Shown one piece after another: positions 1 through 5,090 of a stretch of 5,111 nt of DNA; positions within the stretch are counted from its first letter, which is position 1; every line of letters starts with the position of its first letter. The translations under genes were made by a program, and so were the position numbers. Below the pieces are notes generated by a model that saw only the letters and a list, made by a program, of their open reading frames with translations, was not told the origin of the DNA and made no database searches. Source of the stretch: Spirochaetaceae bacterium (GTDB lineage Bacteria > Spirochaetota > Spirochaetia > Treponematales > Breznakiellaceae); the NCBI GenBank assembly GCA_031257075.1, contig JAIRPM010000092.1:1-5111 (forward strand), given 5' to 3'.

Positions 1-227
1 TCGATGATGTTGTTTACATTTTCGACCGCTTTAAGAACGCCCTTGCCGAGGTAACGGCTTTTGTCGCCGTCCCGCAGTTCGACCGCTTCGTGTTCGCCGG
101 TTGACGCGCCGGACGGCACTGCCGCCCTGCCCATTGTGCCGTCTTCCAGCACCACATCTACTTCTACTGTGGGATTTCCGCGTGAGTCCAGTATCTCCCT
201 CGCGGTAATTCCTTCGATTATGCTCAT
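1..227 (-). CDS. eno: Enolase, N-terminal part (runs off the left edge)
   Basis: Enolase (phosphopyruvate hydratase) is the cytosolic glycolytic enzyme that interconverts 2-phosphoglycerate and phosphoenolpyruvate. Only the first 75 codons are present; the full protein is usually about 430 residues. The visible part is the N-terminal capping domain. It opens with MSIIEGITAREILDSRGNPT, a hallmark of the family, followed by VEVDVVLEDG and the mobile active-site loop SGASTGEHEA (residues 39-48). Ser42 in this loop corresponds to a magnesium-contacting serine in characterised enolases. The segment then continues through LRDGDKSRYLGKGV to VNNII. The ATG at 225-227 is preceded by a strong ribosome binding site, AGGAGGA at 232-238 on the minus strand, 4 nt away, which fixes the start. 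No clear promoter is visible between the gene and tRNA-Glu, so it may be co-transcribed from the tRNA promoter. The identification is secure. Confidence 0.97.
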   Translation of the reverse strand, partial: MSIIEGITAREILDSRGNPTVEVDVVLEDGTMGRAAVPSGASTGEHEAVELRDGDKSRYLGKGVLKAVENVNNII

Positions 228-277
228 ATTTTCCTCCTAATGAGTTCAGGTTTGTTCAGAAACACGAACAAGCCTTT

Positions 278-300
278 TCTTGAATTTTGACAATTCAAGA
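278..300. other. Hairpin between tRNA-Glu and eno
   Basis: This is a perfect 9-bp inverted repeat, TCTTGAATT / AATTCAAGA, around a 5-nt loop. In eno orientation it lies between the tRNA 3' end and the eno ribosome binding site. A second, shorter inverted repeat (TTGTTC at 252-257, GAACAA at 266-271) lies nearer the gene. Neither is followed by a U tract, so an intrinsic terminator is unlikely. It could be an RNA processing or stability element, or an operator. The structure is visible in the sequence; its role is unknown. Confidence 0.45.
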
Positions 301-331
301 GTTTGTTTGTAAAAAGCCTTTTGCGGCAATC

Positions 332-403
332 CATCTCCTACGGGAGTCGAACCCGTGTTGCCGGGATGAAAACCCGGTGTCCTAACCACTAGACGAAGGA
401 GAC
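332..403 (-). tRNA. tRNA-Glu (anticodon UUC)
   Basis: This 72-nt sequence folds into a full cloverleaf on the minus strand. The acceptor stem is GTCTCCT / AGGAGAT with a G1-U72 wobble. The D arm is GTCT-AGTGGTTA-GGAC. The anticodon arm is CCGGG-TTTTCAT-CCCGG, with the anticodon TTC at 368-370. The variable loop is 4 nt and the T arm is ACGGG-TTCGACT-CCCGT. The discriminator base is G, as is usual for bacterial tRNA-Glu. The CCA end is not encoded and must be added by tRNA nucleotidyltransferase. A TTGACA promoter lies about 80 nt upstream, and enolase follows about 100 nt downstream on the same strand. Just after the tRNA, a 3-bp GCC/GGC stem followed by TTTTT could be a very weak terminator. 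Confidence 0.97.
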
Positions 404-491
404 ATACAGCATCCTTATCGCCGAAACCAACGCTTCACAGGTTTTTGTTCTATGCTAATTAAGAATGGAAAGGCAACTGCCATAGGGTTTC

Positions 492-520
492 ACTCTATTC
501 TACAATTTCATTTTTGTCAA
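492..520 (-). promoter_or_regulatory. Sigma70-type promoter for tRNA-Glu (possibly also eno)
   Basis: On the minus strand, a consensus -35 TTGACA (515-520) is separated by exactly 17 nt from TAGAGT (492-497), a 4/6 match to TATAAT. Transcription would start near 485, giving a leader of about 80 nt before the tRNA that would be removed by processing. No other good promoter was found between here and eno. The rest of the 404-566 stretch has no credible coding sequence. Confidence 0.6.
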
Positions 521-566
521 TGGCCCTGGAACAGTGCGGCCAAACGGCAAAAGCATTGAGGCCGTA

Positions 567-2399
567 CTAAAAATATATTTTGATATGTTCTACCGGTTCT
601 TTGTGGACGAGTTTTACCAGCACGGTCTGCTCCTGCGGTGAATAAACCCAGCCGGGCGCGTTCCAGTTTTCAAATTGCGGGTCGGAGCGGTAATCAATGC
701 CACGCATCTGTATTTTGGAAAAAGAACGGATGCCGCTTACCAGCATATAGTGCGCGCCTCCCGCCGGAAACGTAATGGCAAAATCAAGCACATTGTTTGC
801 AAATGAAGCGGCTATGGACGGCGCTATCGTCCATAGCCATGCGCCCCGCACGAGCGTACTCATACCAACCGCATGCGGGTAGTAATCCGAAAGCGCGACC
901 GCCTTATACACATTCAACGGGTCTAGGTTGATGGCGCTTTCCGGCACGCCAATATTCCCGCTGTATTCGTTCAACGCGGATGGAAGCACGCCCGCATCGT
1001 TTGAATATGCCAGACAGGAAAGGATAAACGAACGCCCCAGCGCGGCCCATTCGGTATTGCCCGAAACTTCGCCGTAAGCGGCAAGGGCGCTGCCCAGCAC
1101 CGCGTTGTACATAACATCAATGCTGCCTGATACAACCATAAACACTTCGCCCGTTTGCCGGTCTTTGGTCAACTGTTCGGCCACAATATGACGAGCCTGC
1201 TGCGCCAGCGGCTCAAACGGGTTATCCTCGCCATCGTGCCACACATTCCATGCCCACCAGCCTTCAAAAACAGCGGGCAGCAGGTCGGGCGTAAGCGAAT
1301 CAGGCTGAAGCAGCCGTATATTGCGTATTGCTTCGTCAAAAAGGTTGTTGTAGCCGCGCTGGGCAAGGTAAATAAAAACCTTATATTCCCGCAAAAACGC
1401 GGCAAAATCGTTCTCCAAAAGAGCGGCAAGCCGCGCCGCGTTTGTTCTTTCAAATTCCGATTTGCTCTGCGCGGCAAGCGCCATCCCCCCCATAAAAGGT
1501 GAAGAAAAATACGTACGGGAAGCGCTGTTGGCGAAGGCGGCGGGTATCCGTTCCAAAGCCGATTCGTATCTACTTCGCCGCGCCGACTCGGCCACCCATG
1601 CGGAAACAAGTTCTTCATCGTCGGTATTCTGGATTTGCGCCGACCAACGCGCGTATGCTTTGTTAAGCCAAAGCCCTACAATTTCGTTAAAGCGCGATTT
1701 TTCCATTGAACCGGCAACTATGTATTCAAGCAGGTTAAACGATTGCCGTCCCCATTGCTGATAGGCCAAAACCGGCGTCTTTTGCGTCAGAATGACAATC
1801 CCCTGTTCAAAGTCCGCCGACGGCCGGTCAAAGCGCCATCCCCGCCCTTCGGCGGAAATGTAGACTTCCCCGTTTTCACCCTTTGAAAGGGCGGATTTAT
1901 ACAGCACCGCAAACGGAATCTTCAACTCATCAACATCATCCGGCAGTATAGAACTAAGCACCAGTTTTTCGGCATCATCTTCGCTTTGCAGATAGAAATT
2001 TAATTCAACGGCGGCATCGCTTTCCGAATCTCTATCCGGCGCAAGCACAAAGCGGACATACTGGGCGGTCAGGCTCATCAGCCGCGGATAGACCGCATAC
2101 GTGCTGCCGTCATTTCTTATGCATACTGCCGCCGTTTCATCATCGCCGAACAGAAATTCGAGACCCTTGAACGTAATCTTTGCGGAATTATCCACATCGT
2201 ATTCATCCCCGCGCACCGTCTCACGAACCGGAGGCAGCGAGCCGTTTTCCAGGCGGGCATATTTCCCGCTTACGGTAAGGCTCCCGATTTTGTGCGAGAA
2301 TACATCACTGCGCATCCACTGAACGAACACAAGCACCAGAAACACAAAAACATACACGCCCAGCAGCGTAAAAAGCCTCGGCCAAAATCGTTTCTTCAT
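567..2399 (-). CDS. Membrane-anchored protein of unknown function, 610 aa
   Basis: I do not recognise a named family. It resembles large conserved hypothetical proteins of treponemes, but this is an impression only. The N terminus is MKKRFWPR followed by a hydrophobic segment at about residues 10-28, so it is probably a signal anchor with the remainder outside the cytoplasmic membrane. Residues about 35-210 look rich in beta strands (alternating stretches such as KITFKGLEFLF and VELNFYLQS). Residues about 220-540 look mostly alpha-helical and rich in Ala, Trp and aromatic residues (EGWWAWNVWHDG at 379-390). The C terminus, about 560-610, turns beta-like again and ends KIYF. There are only two cysteines (93 and 462) and no lipobox or obvious catalytic motif. 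The reading frame opens further upstream at a GTG (2537), but that extension is low-complexity and spans the promoter. The ATG at 2397-2399 directly before the membrane segment is preferred. It has no Shine-Dalgarno sequence, and a promoter lies only 7 nt upstream. Confidence 0.85.
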   Translation of the reverse strand: MKKRFWPRLFTLLGVYVFVFLVLVFVQWMRSDVFSHKIGSLTVSGKYARLENGSLPPVRETVRGDEYDVDNSAKITFKGLEFLFGDDETAAVCIRNDGSTYAVYPRLMSLTAQYVRFVLAPDRDSESDAAVELNFYLQSEDDAEKLVLSSILPDDVDELKIPFAVLYKSALSKGENGEVYISAEGRGWRFDRPSADFEQGIVILTQKTPVLAYQQWGRQSFNLLEYIVAGSMEKSRFNEIVGLWLNKAYARWSAQIQNTDDEELVSAWVAESARRSRYESALERIPAAFANSASRTYFSSPFMGGMALAAQSKSEFERTNAARLAALLENDFAAFLREYKVFIYLAQRGYNNLFDEAIRNIRLLQPDSLTPDLLPAVFEGWWAWNVWHDGEDNPFEPLAQQARHIVAEQLTKDRQTGEVFMVVSGSIDVMYNAVLGSALAAYGEVSGNTEWAALGRSFILSCLAYSNDAGVLPSALNEYSGNIGVPESAINLDPLNVYKAVALSDYYPHAVGMSTLVRGAWLWTIAPSIAASFANNVLDFAITFPAGGAHYMLVSGIRSFSKIQMRGIDYRSDPQFENWNAPGWVYSPQEQTVLVKLVHKEPVEHIKIYF

Positions 2400-2406
2400 T
2401 GGGTAT

Positions 2407-2435
2407 AGTGTAGCGGATTGCGAAGTTTGTGTCAA
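2407..2435 (-). promoter_or_regulatory. Promoter of the 610-aa protein, predicting a leaderless mRNA
   Basis: On the minus strand, a consensus -35 TTGACA (2430-2435) is followed by a 17-nt spacer and TACACT (2407-2412), a 4/6 match with the key bases of the -10 box. Only 7 nt (ATACCCA) separate the -10 box from the ATG, so the expected transcription start falls on or one base before the A of the start codon. This fits the absence of a Shine-Dalgarno sequence. The promoter elements are visible; leaderless initiation is inferred. Confidence 0.6.
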
Positions 2436-2540
2436 AATGGGTAGCGGGCGTGAGCAGCAGGCAGCGGGAAGCGGCGGCTTATCGCTCCCGCCTCCCGAAC
2501 TCCGGCCTCCGGCTGCCGGGCGCGGGGCTCTTGACACAAA
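2426..2540. repeat. 10-bp inverted repeat TTTGTGTCAA / TTGACACAAA around the divergent promoters
   Basis: Positions 2426-2435 are the exact reverse complement of 2531-2540. Each arm contains the -35 box of one of two divergent promoters, for the 610-aa gene and for groES. The arms enclose a 95-bp GC-rich block. Part of the symmetry simply reflects two consensus -35 boxes, but the match runs four bases beyond each hexamer (CAAA). Confidence 0.6.
2441..2530. other. GC-rich spacer with a bulged hairpin between divergent promoters
   Basis: This block is noticeably richer in G+C than its flanks. It contains a hairpin: GCGGG (2464-2468), bulged A, AGCG (2470-2473), a 9-nt loop, then CGCTCCCGC (2483-2491). 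It also contains a short direct repeat (CTCCGGC twice near 2501-2514). Frames cross it, but I see no convincing coding sequence. It could be a remnant of an intergenic repeat, or simply a spacer. Confidence 0.35.
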
Positions 2541-2559
2541 TCATAGGTTCGCCTACCCT
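2531..2559 (+). promoter_or_regulatory. Likely groES promoter
   Basis: A consensus -35 TTGACA (2531-2536) is followed by a 17-nt spacer and TACCCT (2554-2559). The latter matches TATAAT at only three positions, but these include the important first two and the last. Transcription would start near 2566, leaving a leader of about 64 nt. No CIRCE element (TTAGCACTC-N9-GAGTGCTAA), the usual HrcA operator of groE genes, is present. Confidence 0.5.
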
Positions 2560-2588
2560 TAGGCTAGGCGGTTCGCCTACGGCGGAAC
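2546..2588 (+). promoter_or_regulatory. Repeated and inverted CGCCTA motifs at the groES promoter and leader
   Basis: GGTTCGCCTAC occurs twice (2546-2556 and 2570-2580). Between the copies lies the complement TAGGCG (2565-2570), which could pair either with CGCCTA at 2550-2555 or with CGCCTA at 2574-2579. A third option pairs GTTC-GCC (2571-2577) with GGC-G-GAAC (2581-2588), leaving one bulged base. The cluster overlaps the predicted -10 and transcription start. It could be an operator or a structured 5' end of the mRNA. The motifs are visible; the role is inferred. Confidence 0.4.
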
Positions 2589-2629
2589 GGATTTCGTTGT
2601 GCCGAATAAAAACAAATTTGGAGGATTTT

Positions 2630-2902
2630 ATGACAATCAAACCACTTTCTGACCGTGTTTTGGTAAAAATTGAAAAGGCCGAAACCAAAAGCGCCGGCGG
2701 TATCATCATCCCGGATACTGCTCAGGAAAAGACCCAGACGGGGACGGTGGTTGCCGTTGGGCCTGGTACCGAAAAAGAAAAAGTTACCGTATCTGCCGGA
2801 CAAAAAGTAATGTACGACAAATACGCGGGCGCTCAGGTCAAAATAGACGGTATTGAACACCTCATTCTAAAAATGGCCGACATTGTTGCTGTCATCGAGT
2901 AG
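2630..2902 (+). CDS. groES: Co-chaperonin GroES (Cpn10), 90 aa
   Basis: GroES is the cytosolic seven-subunit lid that closes the GroEL folding chamber and drives ATP-dependent protein folding. The 90 residues are close to the usual length of about 95. Family motifs run in order: the opening IKPLSDRVLVKIEKAE (3-18); the GroEL-binding mobile loop with KSAGGIIIPD (20-29); then GTVVAVGPG (38-46), KVMYDKYAG (59-67) and the closing ILKMADIVAVIE. The ATG at 2630 is set by GGAGG (2620-2624) with 5-nt spacing. The frame is open further upstream, but that part runs through the promoter. No groEL follows: the next gene, pyrH, is convergent. Separate groES and groEL loci are known in spirochetes such as Borrelia. 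The identification is secure. Confidence 0.98.
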   Translation: MTIKPLSDRVLVKIEKAETKSAGGIIIPDTAQEKTQTGTVVAVGPGTEKEKVTVSAGQKVMYDKYAGAQVKIDGIEHLILKMADIVAVIE

Positions 2903-2916
2903 GCCGTTTTGCCCAG

Positions 2917-2945
2917 CCCCGCCCTTCCAGGCGGGGACTGCTTTT
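2917..2945 (+). terminator. Candidate terminator after groES
   Basis: A 7-bp GC stem (CCCCGCC 2917-2923, GGCGGGG 2930-2936) with a 6-nt loop begins 14 nt after the groES stop. The T run (TTTT, 2942-2945) is short and offset by five bases, so termination may be modest. For the convergent pyrH transcript no T run follows the same hairpin. The rest of the stretch to 3041 holds only a small palindrome, CGCTTAAGCG (3006-3015). Confidence 0.5.
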
Positions 2946-3041
2946 CCTACCCCCCTATCCCATTAGAATCACACCGGCGCGGTTTTCCGTGCCTATTCGC
3001 ACAAGCGCTTAAGCGGCGGCGGGCGTTGCGGGACTGCGGCT

Positions 3042-3731
3042 TTAACCTATGGTGGTGCCGGTGAATGGCCTGCCGGTAAGGATGGCGGCCACATTATCCA
3101 GGTTTGCTCCGGCGGCGCATATTACGGTGAGGCCGGCTTCTTCGGCATGTTTGCTGGCAACGGGGTCAAAGGGGGTGTTTTTTCCCGGCGTCCAGCCGGT
3201 GCCCACGAGGGCGCGAAAATCTTTCCATGATAATGCGTCAAGCGGTTGGGCGGCCGGGTCTGTTCTGGGGTCGGCGGTGTATACTCTTTCGACATTTGAG
3301 AGGTTGATAAGCGTACGCGCTCCGAAACGCCGGGCGAGAATGACGGCATCGTTATCGGAGGAAAAGCCTGGTTTCCAGCCGGCCGCCACGAGAACGCGGC
3401 CATTCCATTCAAACGGCGCGGTAGGGTCGGTAACAACGGGGGGCGGGTCATAGGCGGCAAAAACGGCGCGGACAAGTTGGGCATTTAAGCGTGTTGCCAT
3501 AATGCCAATCCAGTCGGCTTCGTCGCCGGAGGCCGGCGCGCCGTTCATTATTTCGCGGTAAGCGTTTTGGTAGAGCCGCGCCGGCGCGCCGCCGCCTGCT
3601 ACGAGTACAAAGCGCGCCTGAGGAAACGCGGCGAGGTGGCTTTCGAGCATCTGTTTGAATTGTAAAAGGTAGGCTGTATCAACAGCGTCCGGCGCAATCA
3701 TTGAACCGCCGAGGGAAATCACCGTTATCAT
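3042..3731 (-). CDS. pyrH: UMP kinase of the archaeal/spirochete type, 229 aa
   Basis: It likely phosphorylates UMP to UDP with ATP in cytosolic pyrimidine synthesis. It belongs to the amino-acid kinase fold. Motifs in order are the N-terminal nucleotide-binding ISLGGSM (5-11), the glycine-rich FVLVAGGGAPARLY (41-54), DWIGIMATRLNAQLV (73-87), GWKPGFSSDNDAV (118-130), LINLSNVERVYTADP (141-155) and PGKNTPFDPVASKHAEEAG (182-200). The N terminus lacks the KLSGE-type lysine motif of ordinary bacterial PyrH, and the length and motifs fit the archaeal-like branch, which is also known in spirochetes. The ATG at 3729-3731 is required, because the phosphate-binding loop starts only four residues in. 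There is no Shine-Dalgarno sequence, and a -10-like TATCAT lies 6 nt upstream. Another kinase of the same fold is possible but less likely. Confidence 0.88.
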   Translation of the reverse strand: MITVISLGGSMIAPDAVDTAYLLQFKQMLESHLAAFPQARFVLVAGGGAPARLYQNAYREIMNGAPASGDEADWIGIMATRLNAQLVRAVFAAYDPPPVVTDPTAPFEWNGRVLVAAGWKPGFSSDNDAVILARRFGARTLINLSNVERVYTADPRTDPAAQPLDALSWKDFRALVGTGWTPGKNTPFDPVASKHAEEAGLTVICAAGANLDNVAAILTGRPFTGTTIG

Positions 3732-3737
3732 ACTTCA

Positions 3738-3766
3738 ATGATACTCTGACCGGCTTTCTTCGGGAA
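3738..3766 (-). promoter_or_regulatory. Possible leaderless promoter of pyrH
   Basis: On the minus strand, TATCAT (3738-3743) matches the -10 consensus at 5 of 6 positions and ends 6 nt before the pyrH ATG. The predicted transcription start is therefore the A of the start codon. The -35 at 17-nt spacing, TTCCCG (3761-3766), is weak (3/6). The lack of a Shine-Dalgarno sequence supports a leaderless transcript. Confidence 0.45.
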
Positions 3767-3830
3767 GTCTGAGCGGCATAGAAAGGCCTAACCGGCGCAG
3801 GCCGGCGCGGGTATGGGGGTGTGCGGGGAT

Positions 3831-3860
3831 TTTACGAATCTGTTTAGATATTCCGATAAT
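3831..3860 (+). promoter_or_regulatory. Candidate flgF promoter
   Basis: TCCGATAA (3852-3859) matches 7 of 8 bases of the flagellar sigma28 -10 consensus GCCGATAA. The sigma28 -35 (TAAA, 15 nt upstream) is poor here (TACG). The same bases can be read as a sigma70 promoter, TTTACG (3831-3836), 18-nt spacer, GATAAT (3855-3860). Transcription would start near 3867, about 55 nt before the gene. Which sigma factor acts cannot be decided from sequence alone. Confidence 0.4.
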
Positions 3861-3922
3861 AGAATTGTTGGTGGTTTATCCGTTAGTGGGACGGGCGAGC
3901 CGGAGCCAACCGGGAGGGAGAG

Positions 3923-4771
3923 ATGATAACAACGTATTTTACGGGGGCGAGCGGGATGCGCGCCCAGCAATGGCGGCTTGATGCGGCGGCTAACAATTTA
4001 GCCAACGTTGATGTAAACGGTTACAAGAAAGACATTTCCATACACAAGGCATTTCCAGAACTGCTTTTACGCCGTATGAATGATGACGGCGTATACCGGC
4101 ATCCTTTTGGGTCGGCGGACGAAGCGCCTATTATTGGCAAACTTGGTATGGGGGTAGAGTACAATGAACTTTACACTGACTTTCAGAATGGCGCGTTCAA
4201 AGAGACGGCAAGCGATTTTGACTTAGCGCTGGACGGCAAAGGTTTTTTTACCGTGCGGACTCCGCAAGGGGAGCGCTACACGCGCAACGGCGCGTTTATG
4301 CTTGGCAAGGAAGGGTTTTTAGAGACGAAGGACGGCTATCCGGTACTTGGTGAAAACGGCCCCATTCGCGTAAAGGCGAACAATTTTCAGGTAGACAAAC
4401 AGGGGAATGTTTGGGTAAACGCGCAGTATGCGGAGCCGGAGCAACTGGTAGACCGCGAGCGCAATACGTGGGATGACACGGTGCTTCTGGATACGCTCAA
4501 GATAGTAGGCTTTGATTATGACCGTGATTTGAAAAAGCAGGGGAACAGCCTATGGAAATCGACGCCGGTTTCGGGGGATGCGCAGATGCTTCCGGTTGGC
4601 GAGCGCCCGCGTGTGGTGCAAGGTTTTTTGGAAGCGTCCAATGTAGACCCTGTTTTAGAGATGGTTAATTTGATTGAAGTAAACCGGGCGTATGAAGCGA
4701 ATCAAAAAGTGATACAATCGGGTGACCAAATGTTAGGCATACTTATTAACCAGACAGCCAAAGTCGGCTAA
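3923..4771 (+). CDS. flgF: Flagellar basal-body rod protein FlgF (FlhO type), 282 aa
   Basis: This is a structural protein of the flagellar rod, exported by the flagellar type III apparatus. In spirochetes the rod belongs to the periplasmic flagella. The N-terminal rod domain holds GASGMRAQQWRLD (8-20) and the signature AANNLANVDVNGYKKD (22-37). The central domain includes DFDLALDGKGFFTVRTPQGE (98-117) followed by RYTRNGAFMLGKEGFL (118-133). The C-terminal coiled region has GFLEASNVDPVLEMVNLIEV (234-253) and NRAYEANQKVIQSGDQMLG (254-272). The length fits FlgF/FlhO rather than the longer FlgE. FlgG is the closest alternative. The ATG is set by a GGGAGG-type ribosome binding site (3912-3917), 5 nt upstream. 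The expected partner flgG does not follow: an opposing tRNA and repeats come next. After the stop, a short CCCGC/GCGGG hairpin without a T run is a poor terminator candidate. Confidence 0.92.
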   Translation: MITTYFTGASGMRAQQWRLDAAANNLANVDVNGYKKDISIHKAFPELLLRRMNDDGVYRHPFGSADEAPIIGKLGMGVEYNELYTDFQNGAFKETASDFDLALDGKGFFTVRTPQGERYTRNGAFMLGKEGFLETKDGYPVLGENGPIRVKANNFQVDKQGNVWVNAQYAEPEQLVDRERNTWDDTVLLDTLKIVGFDYDRDLKKQGNSLWKSTPVSGDAQMLPVGERPRVVQGFLEASNVDPVLEMVNLIEVNRAYEANQKVIQSGDQMLGILINQTAKVG

Positions 4772-4806
4772 CCCGCACCGCGCGGGCGCGCCCAAAACCC
4801 ATTCTT

Positions 4807-4879
4807 TGGAGCATAGGAGAGTCGAACTCCTGGCCTATAGATTGCGAACCTATCGCTCTACCAACTGAGCTAATGCCCC
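4807..4879 (-). tRNA. tRNA-Ala (anticodon CGC)
   Basis: This 73-nt sequence folds into a full cloverleaf on the minus strand. The acceptor stem is GGGGCAT / ATGCTCC, including the G3-U70 wobble that is the main identity element for alanyl-tRNA synthetase. The D arm is GCTC-AGTTGGTA-GAGC. The anticodon arm is ATAGG-TTCGCAA-TCTAT, with CGC at 4844-4846. The T arm is AGGAG-TTCGACT-CTCCT. The discriminator is A and CCA is not encoded. It reads GCG codons. The gene is convergent with flgF. No T-rich terminator is evident downstream on its strand. Confidence 0.95.
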
Positions 4880-4889
4880 TTTCTCCTAA

Positions 4890-4918
4890 ACCATACCCCC
4901 CATCCCGAATTTGCGCAA
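4890..4918 (-). promoter_or_regulatory. Promoter of tRNA-Ala
   Basis: On the minus strand, TTGCGC (4913-4918, 4/6) is separated by exactly 17 nt from TATGGT (4890-4895, 4/6). Transcription would start at about 4882-4884, only a few bases before the mature tRNA 5' end. This position is sensible for a single tRNA gene. Confidence 0.5.
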
Positions 4919-4925
4919 GGGGGTT

Positions 4926-5090
4926 GGCTAATCCGGCTGCGCCGGATTAGCTAAGGAGTTTTACCTTTGGTAAAACTCCAGCCGGTGCCGCCGGGCCGAG
5001 TAGGCCAGCGGCTAATCCGGCTGCGCCGGATTAGCTAAGGAGTTTTACCATTGGTAAAACTCCAGCCGGTGCCGCCGGGTCGAGTAGGCC
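4926..5090. repeat. Two tandem copies of an 84-bp double-hairpin repeat
   Basis: Unit 1 is 4926-5009, and unit 2 starts at 5010 with homology to 5090. Over the 81 bp compared they differ at two positions (loop T/A at 4966/5050, and C/T at 4996/5080). Each unit carries two perfect hairpins with 11-bp stems and 3-nt loops. Hairpin A is GCTAATCCGGC-TGC-GCCGGATTAGC (4927-4951 and 5011-5035). Hairpin B is GGAGTTTTACC-NTT-GGTAAAACTCC (4955-4979 and 5039-5063). A GC-rich linker beginning AGCCGGTGCCGCCGGG follows. All three forward frames contain stops in the unit, so it is noncoding. A further GGAGTTTT at 5103-5110 suggests more related sequence beyond the window. The layout resembles REP/BIME-like or MITE-like intergenic repeats. 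No T run follows the hairpins, so simple terminators are unlikely. Confidence 0.85.

Noticed and set aside
537..565. Weak hairpin (ACGGC/GCCGT, or alternatively CGGCC/GGCCG) just after the 610-aa gene stop
   Set aside because: There are only 5 bp in either pairing, a long loop and no proper T run, so it is not convincing as a terminator.
1155..1761. Overlapping open frames on the plus strand and in another minus frame inside the 610-aa gene
   Set aside because: They are shadows of the long gene, with Arg- and Pro-rich or unstructured translations and no family features.
2400..2537. N-terminal extension of the 610-aa protein from a GTG at 2537
   Set aside because: The extension is low-complexity, overlaps the promoter region and would precede a typical MKKR-plus-hydrophobic N terminus.
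2429..2629. N-terminal extension of groES from 2429
   Set aside because: GroES homologues start at the MTIKPLSDRV equivalent, a strong ribosome binding site lies just before 2630, and the extension runs through the groES promoter.
3049..3453. Open frame on the plus strand opposite pyrH
   Set aside because: It lies wholly antisense to a well-supported gene, has no recognisable protein motif and is expected in GC-rich codons.
4784..4793. Palindrome GGGCGCGCCC after flgF
   Set aside because: It is a short GC palindrome without a loop or T run. Chance is a sufficient explanation in GC-rich intergenic sequence.
4926..5090. CRISPR array
   Set aside because: The repeated units are contiguous and almost identical over the whole period, with no unique spacers and no cas genes in view.
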